Below are positions 25,931 to 34,275 of a stretch of 52,361 nucleotides of DNA, piece after piece. The notes under the pieces were generated by a model. That model saw only the letters and a program-made list of their open reading frames with translations. It did not search any database and was not told where the DNA came from. The position numbers were made by a program, and so were the translations under genes. The stretch is from CAZEDL01 sp964585245 (GTDB taxonomy: Bacteria > Patescibacteriota > Patescibacteriia > Magasanikbacterales > GWA2-37-8), in the NCBI GenBank assembly GCA_964585245.1, contig CAZPCV010000002.1:1-52361 (forward strand), given 5' to 3'. Each line of letters opens with the position of its first letter. The stretch's first letter is position 1.

Positions 25931-27106
25931 ATGAATTCACGTCTTAGAATCCTGTATATTATTACCCAAGGGGCCTGGGGAGGAGCGCAACGCTATGTGT
26001 TTGATTTGGCGACCGAGTACGCATTGCATCACGACGTGGTTGTCGCCATTGGCGAGCCTAAGGGATCCACAAATCTACAGGAAAAACTGTACAAAATAAA
26101 TAATCTTCAAATTATTCAACTTCATCACTTGCGCCGACGCATCGCGCTGTATGATGATTTTTTAGCTATCAGAGAGCTTAAGACCCTCTATCGCACCGTC
26201 CAACCTGATATTATTCATCTTAACAGCACCAAAGCCGGAATTCTTGGATCGCTCGCAGCCACTGGCTACCAATCACCACATACCCACCACGCCGTCATCT
26301 ACACCGCTCATGGCTGGGTTTTTAATGAACCGCTTCTACCTATCTTAAAATATTCTTACCAATACCTAGAGCGCCTCGCCGCGAACCATCGCCAAGGAAC
26401 AATTGTTTTATCAAGATACGATTACGATATGGGTCTAAAAAAATTAAATTTGGACCCCAAAAAAACCGTTATTATTCCTTTGGGAATAAAACCAACACAA
26501 AAAATCCTTTCTTCCACTGCCGCGCGCCAGGAATTAAGCGCGCTGAATCATAATGCAAAAAATACCACTGCGATCAAAATCGGGGTAATTGCTAATTGTT
26601 ATAAAACTAAGGGTTTAGATATTTTATTGAAGGCAGCCCGTTTCATCGCAAACGACTTGCATGATACTACTATTTCTATAATCGGCTCCGGCCCTGAAGC
26701 AGCAAAATTAATAGCTCTTACACAAAAATACCAACTTCAAAAGCAGGTAGAATGGCTGGGTTCAGTGCCCGAGGCCGAACGCCTTCTGAAGGCTTTTGAT
26801 TTATTAGTCATTCCTTCGCGCAAAGAAGGCTTGCCGTATGTACTCTTAGAAGCGCTACGATCCGGCACGCCGGTAGTAGCTACCACCGTAGGAGGCATTC
26901 CGGAAGTTATCACTAACCAAAAAAACGGCTTACTCGTCCCTCCTAATAATCCCCACGCACTCGCCACAGCCATTATGATCGCCATTAAAAACCCCACTCT
27001 CAGGCAAGAATGGGGCAAAGAGGGACAAAAGTTGGCACAGAACAATTATGCGTTTACTCGCCTGGCAGAAGACACTCTTATTTTTTACCACTCGGCGTTG
27101 AAGTAG
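25931..27106 (+). CDS. GT4 glycosyltransferase
   Basis: 391 aa and the only plus-strand gene in the first 40 kb. ILYIITQGAWGGAQRYVFDL holds the Gly-Gly acceptor loop, and EGLPYVLLEALRSGTPVV with VGGIPEVI marks the donor domain. It belongs to the family of capsule and O-chain hexosyltransferases. Its 3' end overlaps the convergent ligase gene by 29 bp. The promoter region is shared with the divergent UDP-glucuronate decarboxylase gene. Confidence 0.85.
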   Translation: MNSRLRILYIITQGAWGGAQRYVFDLATEYALHHDVVVAIGEPKGSTNLQEKLYKINNLQIIQLHHLRRRIALYDDFLAIRELKTLYRTVQPDIIHLNSTKAGILGSLAATGYQSPHTHHAVIYTAHGWVFNEPLLPILKYSYQYLERLAANHRQGTIVLSRYDYDMGLKKLNLDPKKTVIIPLGIKPTQKILSSTAARQELSALNHNAKNTTAIKIGVIANCYKTKGLDILLKAARFIANDLHDTTISIIGSGPEAAKLIALTQKYQLQKQVEWLGSVPEAERLLKAFDLLVIPSRKEGLPYVLLEALRSGTPVVATTVGGIPEVITNQKNGLLVPPNNPHALATAIMIAIKNPTLRQEWGKEGQKLAQNNYAFTRLAEDTLIFYHSALK

Positions 27107-29141
27107 CAGACATAATTAGAGTTTCTACTTGTTTGCCCTGATCATCGAATACTACGCCTGCCGCATGCGCACGCGCAAAGACCGCCTTCGCCAAATCAAG
27201 GCGGTTGGCTAATTTATATATATAGGCAAGACGCCAATAACTTTCAGCAATCTTCGGATCATCGCTGATAGCTTGCTCGAGTAAAATTACCGATTCATTT
27301 GCTTTACCTAACTGAACTTTCAAGTTGGCCAGGGTATAAAGCAACTGCTGACGACGCGGGCTATAATCAAGCGCGGTCTGAACAAATCGCTCGGCCTCAA
27401 CAACATATTGTGCATTATTATCGGCCAGAGCTTTTAATTGATACAACTGACCTAACAATAAATAAGTCCGAATATCAGCCGGATGCAACAAAACATTCTT
27501 TTCTAAAGCACCAATAGCCGCATCAATCAACTGATTACTTTGCTGTGGCGTCATTTTTTGATAGTAGCGGCCGAGCACTTCGGTAACCGTACGTGCGACA
27601 TCGCTCCTAATATCATCTATATGAGGCGAACTGAAATTAAAAGAATCTTGCATGGCCACAAACCCAATTCCGAGAGGGTCTTCATTTAGCGCTTGTAAGG
27701 TACGCAGTGTTTTTTGATTGGCACGAGCAGGCTGAACATTAAATATATAAATTAACAGAGCTGTTACCGCGAACAGGCCCACGAGTAGGCCCGGATGATG
27801 AAGAATTTTATCGGAGGCACTTTTGGCGGCGACCCTAGCATGAGAAGGCAAACGATTTTCATATTCACCGCTCAGACGATTGATCATGGCTAGCCAAAAA
27901 AAGAAATATAAATATGAAGTTGGATTCTCAAATACAGTAATATTTTGTACCAGATGCGCGGCCAAAAACCCAGCACCAATTACACTGAGATTAACATCTG
28001 TGTCGATATTTTTAGTTCGTCTGAACACGCTAAAGGCTCCTACCACAAAAATACCTAAATACGCTGCGAACCCAACTATGCCCTGAACGGTTAACGTGTT
28101 CAAAATAATATTATGCGCATTATCAAACCAAGTTTCACTGTACCCGTGTTCAAGTGAGGTGGGATTATAATATTTATTAAAAGCATAAAAAAAGTTATTT
28201 GGCCCCCATCCAAATATGGGCCGTTCTTTCCAGCTCTCTATGGCAATCTTCCAAGCAATAAGTCGCGTGCTGGCCGATCCGGCGGAAGTAGAAATATTAA
28301 GCAAACTACCTAACGTAGGAATAGTGCGCACCCACGGTTCTGTTCGTTTAACATACAACAATCCCAACACCACAATAAACAGGGCTAACAAACCAAGCAT
28401 GATCCGGCGAATTTTTTGATTAGTGTTAACAATAAAACCATAACTAAACAACATCACCATTAAACCAGCTAACAACCCCAGCATCGTACCGCGTGTGCCA
28501 CTTAAAATCATACCAACAAAACCCAACATCCCCAACGCCGCCTGTACCACGCGCCATGCCAAAATCTTTTCTTTGACAAATAACAATAAACCGACGAAGA
28601 ACAAAAATAATCCATACCCGCCGACATAAATGGCGTTCCCGAGAGTACTTGCCACGCGAGGGCTGCCCTGATTCAATAAATAATCTGGATCAAAATGTTG
28701 CTTCACGCCGACGAGCATAGCGATTGAGCCGGCAAACAAAAAGAGGTGCAATGCCAAACGCCAATCTGCCCATTTTTTAAAAATGGCTGTGGCTACTAGA
28801 TAATAAACAAAATAATGCAACAAGGTAAACAGCCCTAGCATGCGCTCATGATTATCCCAAAAACTATGATAAGGATCGACACCGATAAAAGTAGAAAGTC
28901 CGAAACTAAGAATAAAAAACCCCACAGCGATGGTAAGCGGGGTCCGGCGCAAGCGATATTCTTCATAATTGATCAGCAACAAAGCCAGATATCCAGCCCC
29001 CAGAACGAGCACGAGCGAACGAAATAACAAAATTTTGGGAACTACAAAGGGAAAAATAAACGAACTGGGCACCAATACTAGCGGAACAATAAAAGTAGCA
29101 TAGATAACACATTTTATACCCCACTCAATTACCTTTTTCAT
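27078..29141 (-). CDS. O-antigen ligase/polymerase-like membrane protein with TPR tail
   Basis: 687 aa. About twelve hydrophobic helices cover residues 1-450, with the Wzy/WaaL signature region: SGTRGTMLGLLAG, then RLIAWKIAIESWKERPIFGW and, in the large outer loop, ETWFDNAHNIILNTLTVQG (Asn-rich His loop). The last 200 residues form TPR-like helical pairs (DIRTYLLLGQLYQLKAL and similar). Family members transfer or polymerise lipid-linked glycans on the outer face. TPR tails suggest a protein partner or acceptor. It is closely related to the 31884-34130 protein. The 3' end overlaps the convergent GT4 gene. Confidence 0.82.
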   Translation of the reverse strand: MKKVIEWGIKCVIYATFIVPLVLVPSSFIFPFVVPKILLFRSLVLVLGAGYLALLLINYEEYRLRRTPLTIAVGFFILSFGLSTFIGVDPYHSFWDNHERMLGLFTLLHYFVYYLVATAIFKKWADWRLALHLFLFAGSIAMLVGVKQHFDPDYLLNQGSPRVASTLGNAIYVGGYGLFLFFVGLLLFVKEKILAWRVVQAALGMLGFVGMILSGTRGTMLGLLAGLMVMLFSYGFIVNTNQKIRRIMLGLLALFIVVLGLLYVKRTEPWVRTIPTLGSLLNISTSAGSASTRLIAWKIAIESWKERPIFGWGPNNFFYAFNKYYNPTSLEHGYSETWFDNAHNIILNTLTVQGIVGFAAYLGIFVVGAFSVFRRTKNIDTDVNLSVIGAGFLAAHLVQNITVFENPTSYLYFFFWLAMINRLSGEYENRLPSHARVAAKSASDKILHHPGLLVGLFAVTALLIYIFNVQPARANQKTLRTLQALNEDPLGIGFVAMQDSFNFSSPHIDDIRSDVARTVTEVLGRYYQKMTPQQSNQLIDAAIGALEKNVLLHPADIRTYLLLGQLYQLKALADNNAQYVVEAERFVQTALDYSPRRQQLLYTLANLKVQLGKANESVILLEQAISDDPKIAESYWRLAYIYKLANRLDLAKAVFARAHAAGVVFDDQGKQVETLIMSATSTPSGKK

Positions 29142-29167
29142 ACAACATATAAATTAATACTACCCCC

Positions 29168-29196
29168 AGTGTAGGGCAAAAGCAGCACTCAGTCAA
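29168..29196 (-). promoter_or_regulatory. Promoter for the 27078-29141 ligase gene
   Basis: Minus strand: -35 TTGACT (29191-29196), 17-bp spacer, -10 TACACT (29168-29173). It gives a leader of about 20 nt before the ATG at 29141. Found in the 64-bp gap after the DUF2207 gene. Confidence 0.5.
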
Positions 29197-29205
29197 TTTT
29201 ATTTC

Positions 29206-30939
29206 TTACCAACTTCCGCCGCCTCCACCACCGCCACCAGAACTACCGCCACCCGAAGATCCGCTACGGCTGCTTGGAGCGCTATTTAAAGTGGCAGTAG
29301 CTTGCTCAGAAAAACTATGTAGGCTAGAAGTAAACGTTACCGCGGTAAAAGCAGATAGCCGATTGCTCTCGTACCAATTAGGTGTGCTGATCGCTAAATC
29401 CTTAAATTGAGCAGCCCACTCTTTTTCAACTCGAAAAGCAATCGCATAGGGCAAAAACTTTTCAAACATCTCCGGCTTCACGGTGGGTGAATTAAAGAAT
29501 TTTAGCCGTTCAGCCTCGGTCACCGACAGGAACAACTTAAAACCCAGCGCCGCTTCTTTGGCCAAAATACCAGCAGTGGAATAGAGCGGAGCAAAAGTCC
29601 AATAAAAACAAAATATCGTTAACCCTGACAATTCTATTCCGACAAAATTAATCCATGAGGCTGAACTGGCCCTGAAACAAAACCAAAATATACCGACTAC
29701 CATTAACACAACACCCCCCGCATTAAACCATACCCCTGTCATACGGGGATTTTTGGAATAATACCCCTTTTCACTTAAACCTGCTTCTATCTGTTCTCTA
29801 ACGGTATTCATGGTGGTGTAAAATTTTTCCTTAAGCGAGGCTAATTTAACTACCTCCCCCAGACGAAATAATTCCGTGAACAACGTTCTTTCATACGCTG
29901 TGGTCAAAGTTGATCCATCTTTTAGCCGAATAAATTCGTACTCTGAATGTTCTGCATCTTTGCCCGTATCTTTAATCTTCAAAAAACCGCGGACAGCCAA
30001 ATCAATCAGTGTGGCAACTGCATCCTCATTATCGGCATCTTTATCTACCAGCGCCCCCACCTCACCGGGCAATAAACCCTGTGGCGGTTCATACTCCGCA
30101 ATAATTACGCCGCGCCCCCTAGGTTCACGGGCGATCACGAACCATCTCGTCATAAAAAAAATAGCCAGTAAGGGTGGGAGTAACAGCCATGGGTTATCGA
30201 TAAAAAAATCCACCATTGTTCGCAATCGCGACGGAATATTGACAACCCCCTTGGGCCATCCCGCTACAACGGTAAAACCTTCTCCGGCAGCCAGCGGAGC
30301 AAGGTTTTTAAAAGTTATACCCTCCGGTGTTTTCTCAATAGCGCACGCAGTAGTAGTAGAGCCATACTCTCCGACATAACAGGCAGGTTCGCCGCTGCTT
30401 GATACCTCTGCTGGGAGTCGTAAACGCACTGCTACGCGGCCAATCGGTACCGGCCATTCAGTGCCGATCGCATTCCAATACAGCTCATCGTGGTCAGCAA
30501 AATACCCCAGCGCCCGCCCTACTGTATAGGCAATACGATAATGATGCTGCCCGCTAATCAAAATGTTTTTATCACCAATTTTTACAGAGGCCTTGCCATC
30601 GGCATACGAGATGGTGTAAGGATATTTTTTTCCGCTCTCATCAGTAACGCTGGTAAATTTCAAACGCAAAGCGAACCTTTCGCCATGCCTCCCTTTGTAC
30701 ACTACCGGTATAAAACGAAAAATCCCATGCTTTGATTCAACCCCAAAATCATAGTCAATATCCTCCACCACCGAAATCGTGCTGTCGGTAGCGACGGTTA
30801 TGGTCACTCCATAATTATTTATTTTTTCTTCTGTCGCACTGCGCAGACTGTCTTCGGTTTGTGCCCAAACTCCCGAAAAACCAATTATGGTTCCCGCGAT
30901 GATGAGAACAAAAACAAACCTATTAAAGATACTCTTCAT
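29206..30939 (-). CDS. DUF2207-family membrane protein
   Basis: 577 aa from the ATG at 30939; a TTG two codons upstream is rejected. A signal peptide (about 1-27, ending VWAQ) leads into a beta-rich extracytoplasmic domain typical of DUF2207 (DYDFGVESKHGIFRFIPVVY). Then come a membrane helix near 245-262, a cytoplasmic part, and two more helices around 405-455. The C-terminus is the glycine-rich SSGGGGGGGGSW tail characteristic of the family. Function is unknown in general. It stands as a single gene between a terminator and the ligase promoter. Confidence 0.85.
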   Translation of the reverse strand: MKSIFNRFVFVLIIAGTIIGFSGVWAQTEDSLRSATEEKINNYGVTITVATDSTISVVEDIDYDFGVESKHGIFRFIPVVYKGRHGERFALRLKFTSVTDESGKKYPYTISYADGKASVKIGDKNILISGQHHYRIAYTVGRALGYFADHDELYWNAIGTEWPVPIGRVAVRLRLPAEVSSSGEPACYVGEYGSTTTACAIEKTPEGITFKNLAPLAAGEGFTVVAGWPKGVVNIPSRLRTMVDFFIDNPWLLLPPLLAIFFMTRWFVIAREPRGRGVIIAEYEPPQGLLPGEVGALVDKDADNEDAVATLIDLAVRGFLKIKDTGKDAEHSEYEFIRLKDGSTLTTAYERTLFTELFRLGEVVKLASLKEKFYTTMNTVREQIEAGLSEKGYYSKNPRMTGVWFNAGGVVLMVVGIFWFCFRASSASWINFVGIELSGLTIFCFYWTFAPLYSTAGILAKEAALGFKLFLSVTEAERLKFFNSPTVKPEMFEKFLPYAIAFRVEKEWAAQFKDLAISTPNWYESNRLSAFTAVTFTSSLHSFSEQATATLNSAPSSRSGSSGGGSSGGGGGGGGSW

Positions 30940-31014
30940 AACCAATTTCTAAACAAAATAGAACAACTACCTTTGGCTGAGATAAGCTGTTTTATGGCAT
31001 TTACCGTGTACACA

Positions 31015-31068
31015 TAAAAAAAATCTCGATCTACCCCTGGTCTACGGAGACTAGCAGTAATCGAGATT
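31015..31068 (-). terminator. Intrinsic terminator with nested hairpin
   Basis: Perfect 9-bp arms at 31022-31030 and 31060-31068 (AATCTCGAT / ATCGAGATT), followed on the minus strand by a run of eight T. Inside the 29-nt loop is a second small hairpin, GTCT-ACGG-AGAC. It lies about 100 bp after the TPR gene and ends the 34130-31172 operon. The other strand also has a short T-tract, so it may work in both directions. Confidence 0.7.
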
Positions 31069-31171
31069 ATTTTTCCTCCTCTTGAAGTTATTATACAGGA
31101 TAAAATGGACATTAAAATACCTGCTGTGGATAACTTTGGTCTGAATAAAATTGCCGATGGCTAGCAAAAAA

Positions 31172-31867
31172 CTATTTAGCCATTTTCAGTTTCGTTTTTA
31201 ATTCAGCTACAATTTCTTTATACCCACTCTCGTTAGGGAAGCTTTTGACCAACACCTCATATTCTTTCAGCGCCCCGGCGTAATCAGCCGTATTCCTCAA
31301 ATACGTCCCTCGCGCCCATACTACCGTCAGCTTGTTTCCTACTTTTGCCTCTGCTTCAGCATACACTGCCAAGATGTCGGCCTTTGATTTCTTTACTTTA
31401 TAAATATATAAATCGGCCAAATACAGATAGGGGCTTTCATCTAAAGGTGAGATAGTACTAGCTGCGCGATAATATTTTTCTGCCTTTTCAAAATCATTCA
31501 TGGATTCAGCTACCTTGCCAGCATTTAAATAAAATAAAATATTATTTTGGCCAAAGCGCTCTATTCCATCTTGAAAAACGAGTAGGGATTTAGCCAAGAA
31601 ACGCTGATCCTGTAGCAAATCACCAATACCCTTCCATGCTATAGCCGCCTGCAAATATCGGGCCGGCTGATCAGGTTCAGTTTTAATTTTGTGCTCGGCA
31701 GCCTGGGCCGCTTCGTACATTTTTTTCACCTCCGGCTTATTTTTTACCGTATTAAACAATGCCCTATCGGGATTAAAAATTATTCCCTGCCAATATAATA
31801 CAGCCAAAACAGCAAAAACCAACGCCGAAGCCAACCCACCTAACCAATAATGCTTTATTGAAAACAT
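31172..31867 (-). CDS. Membrane-anchored TPR protein
   Basis: 231 aa. One N-terminal membrane helix (about 8-28, GLASALVFAVLAVLYWQGI) is followed by tetratricopeptide-like helical repeats, for example ILFYLNAGKVAESMNDFEKAEKYY cut into pairs near residues 108-135. No catalytic motif is seen. It lies 16 bp after the ligase-TPR gene in the same operon, so it probably scaffolds or regulates that enzyme at the outer face. The exact role is unknown. Confidence 0.75.
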   Translation of the reverse strand: MFSIKHYWLGGLASALVFAVLAVLYWQGIIFNPDRALFNTVKNKPEVKKMYEAAQAAEHKIKTEPDQPARYLQAAIAWKGIGDLLQDQRFLAKSLLVFQDGIERFGQNNILFYLNAGKVAESMNDFEKAEKYYRAASTISPLDESPYLYLADLYIYKVKKSKADILAVYAEAEAKVGNKLTVVWARGTYLRNTADYAGALKEYEVLVKSFPNESGYKEIVAELKTKLKMAK

Positions 31868-31883
31868 ACAATAAAAAATTAAA

Positions 31884-34130
31884 TTATCTACTTTCTAAAT
31901 GATACGTTTTGATAAAATTATTCACCTCTTTCGAAAGCGACGAATCACGGCTTAGTATATCTTGTGCCAAATGCAACGCCTCTGGCTTATTGCCAGCCAA
32001 GGCATAGGCCGTAGCAAGCTTAACCATCCATTGTATATTATCTGGGTTTGCTTCGTGCAATTTTTTATAACGGGCTACTACCGTCGAATATTCTTTTTGG
32101 CTTGCATACAAATCGATCAAGAACAATTCTTGTGACAAAGTCAGACTAAAATTTTTTGCCTCTGCGGTTTCAATTGCCCGAATAGCGTCGGTAGTTTTAC
32201 CTTGCCCGGCATAGGCAACTCCCAACAACCAATGACTTAATCCAACCTCTGAATCTGCTTCGATTGCAATTGTTTGGGTGGCTATCGCTTTCTCAAAATT
32301 CTGCCGCTCGAGATACAGCTTCGTAAGCAGGAACAACACTTCTTGCTTATTCGGAGAAAGTGCTTTCGCTCTCAACAATTCTTCTTCAGCCTTAGCATAC
32401 AAGGTCGGATCATTTTTTGTTTCGCCCAACTCCTGATATAACTGTCCCGCCCACAGAGGGAAATCAATTACCTGGGGCCATCTTCTCTCGGCCGCCTCAA
32501 GGGCGGCGAGCACCAACTTGGCTGAATCGTCCGCTTTTTGTGTCAGTTGAAAATTAGGTGCCCGAGCCAATAAAGTAAACCGACGCGCCAACAAGACCGC
32601 TACTTCACCGCGCCAAAACAACGGTGTGTCTAAAGCGAGTTTGCCCTCTGTAGCCCAAGCCTGAATATCACGCTCGTTATCTGCACGAGCTAACCGATAA
32701 GAAGTACGTAACGGGATAATTGAGCCATAATAGACACTGGCTACTGTGCCCACTACTATTACCCCAATAAAGGCTCGTTTCACAGCTTCTCCGCGACCTT
32801 GCAAAAAATACCATTCGCCTCTAGGTTTAGCGTCTGAAACAAACGCACCCCCAATAAAAGCCAGCAGCAGCCACCAACCCCACAAAGAAAAACTAGTTTC
32901 AAACAAAAACAAATTCTGCACAAAACAAGCCACCAACCCACCAATTAACAACGCCCGCACATACGGAAGTCTACCTGCATCTTCGTAGTCAGCGCTAAAT
33001 ATATATTTTTTACGCACTATTATATAAACAGCACTGGTTAGAATAGCACCATACGCTGCTATGCCCGCTACACCCCCATTAATGCCGACTTCTAATAACC
33101 AATTATGCGGTTTGTCCCACACTGTTTCACTAAGCCCAAAACGCAAAAATTGTGGATTATAATACTTATTAAAAACTACTCGGTACCCTTCCCACCCCCA
33201 GCCCAACAATGGTTTCTCTTGAATGCCTTTAAGCGCAATTTCCCAGGCCATAAGCCGAGTACGAGCCGTACCGCTCGCTGGCGAAATAGTCAATAAGCGT
33301 TCTATACCTGGCATCTTAATAAAGGCGCTAGGATTATATCTCGAAACCACCCACGTACCAGCGCCCAAGATTAAAACAGATGTTACTGCTATTCCTGCCG
33401 CCCACTTAAATCGCCGCGATTGACTGAAAAATAACAAAGAACTTAGACCGATGGTAGCGCCCGCAATGACGGCCAGCCAGCTCCCTCGTGTTTGTGACAA
33501 CCAGATTCCACCTAAAAGAACTAGTATGGTTGCAAGAAAAAAATATCTACCCTTTGTTTTGGAGAGAAAAAGTCCTAAACCCGAAAGACTAAGCAGTGGG
33601 ACAAAATAAGCTGCCAAAAAAGCTGGATTCCCCACCAAACCACTAGCACGGACGGCGTCTATATTTTGCCAAGCTGCTGGCAGTACCTGTGGGAAAAAAG
33701 CTGTGATCGCAATAATACTGGCCACCGCAGCCACAACAGAAAATCCGATATACCATTCCCGGCTCGTTCTCCAGGTCTCTCTAATCAACCAATACCATAT
33801 AATAAAATGAAACCATGTAAATAAGCCTCCAGCGCGCGTCTCATTACCCCACCAGCCTAATAACCCATGCCCTGATTTCACGGTGGCGATACCATGGACT
33901 AGAAAAAATAAAATGATAGCCCATTCTAAAACACCAAATTTTTTAATTGGTACAGCATACCAACACACCCTCACCAGTTGCGCCAGCAGGGCCAGCTCAA
34001 CCAAGACCTGAAAAATCATGGTTTTACCAAAATGCCACGGGAACATGGTGGCGGGGGTAAATAATAACGGTAAAAAAAGAGTAGCTAAAATAAAGATGTT
34101 GACCGCTTTTCCCCAGGATCGATCTGACAT
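31884..34130 (-). CDS. O-antigen ligase/polymerase-like membrane protein with TPR tail
   Basis: 748 aa. About twelve helices span 1-470, with SQTRGSWLAVIAGATIG, RLMAWEIALKGIQEKPLLGW and the outer loop VWDKPHNWLLEVGINGG, which hold the Arg and His positions of the Wzy_C/WaaL family. Residues 520-748 are TPR-like repeats. The aligned core clearly matches the 27078-29141 protein (same R-x-x-W-x-I-A, GWG and FNKYYNP blocks), so these are paralogues. It heads an operon with the small TPR protein, driven by a promoter placed right after the S-layer terminator. Confidence 0.82.
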   Translation of the reverse strand: MSDRSWGKAVNIFILATLFLPLLFTPATMFPWHFGKTMIFQVLVELALLAQLVRVCWYAVPIKKFGVLEWAIILFFLVHGIATVKSGHGLLGWWGNETRAGGLFTWFHFIIWYWLIRETWRTSREWYIGFSVVAAVASIIAITAFFPQVLPAAWQNIDAVRASGLVGNPAFLAAYFVPLLSLSGLGLFLSKTKGRYFFLATILVLLGGIWLSQTRGSWLAVIAGATIGLSSLLFFSQSRRFKWAAGIAVTSVLILGAGTWVVSRYNPSAFIKMPGIERLLTISPASGTARTRLMAWEIALKGIQEKPLLGWGWEGYRVVFNKYYNPQFLRFGLSETVWDKPHNWLLEVGINGGVAGIAAYGAILTSAVYIIVRKKYIFSADYEDAGRLPYVRALLIGGLVACFVQNLFLFETSFSLWGWWLLLAFIGGAFVSDAKPRGEWYFLQGRGEAVKRAFIGVIVVGTVASVYYGSIIPLRTSYRLARADNERDIQAWATEGKLALDTPLFWRGEVAVLLARRFTLLARAPNFQLTQKADDSAKLVLAALEAAERRWPQVIDFPLWAGQLYQELGETKNDPTLYAKAEEELLRAKALSPNKQEVLFLLTKLYLERQNFEKAIATQTIAIEADSEVGLSHWLLGVAYAGQGKTTDAIRAIETAEAKNFSLTLSQELFLIDLYASQKEYSTVVARYKKLHEANPDNIQWMVKLATAYALAGNKPEALHLAQDILSRDSSLSKEVNNFIKTYHLESR

Positions 34131-34167
34131 ACTAATTATTTAAATAAACATCTATTAGACCAGATTA

Positions 34168-34195
34168 ATTTTAGCAAATTAATCATAAAAAACAA
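34168..34195 (-). promoter_or_regulatory. Promoter of the ligase/TPR operon (34130-31172)
   Basis: Minus strand: -10 TAAAAT (34168-34173) with an upstream TGC extension, 16-bp spacer, -35 TTGTTT (34190-34195). The -35 overlaps the T-tract of the terminator of the surface-protein gene, so termination and initiation are packed together. The -35 is weak. Confidence 0.4.
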
Positions 34196-34219
34196 CCCCC
34201 TCCGGTTTCCCGGAGGGGG
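34190..34219 (-). terminator. Intrinsic terminator of the S-layer-like gene
   Basis: A perfect 10-bp GC-rich stem, arms 34196-34205 and 34210-34219 (CCCCCTCCGG / CCGGAGGGGG) with a 4-nt loop, followed on the minus strand by TTGTTTTTT. It lies 56 bp after the stop codon. A very strong terminator, as expected for a highly expressed surface-protein gene. Confidence 0.93.
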
Positions 34220-34275
34220 TGCTTTAGCCTTTTGAGAGGCTATCTGCTACAAGTCTTGTTCAGACTACTAAGTTA

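Noticed and set aside
27078..27106. Frameshift at the convergent overlap of the GT4 and ligase genes
   Set aside because: Both reading frames are intact to normal family ends. The 29-bp convergent overlap is unusual but not a defect.
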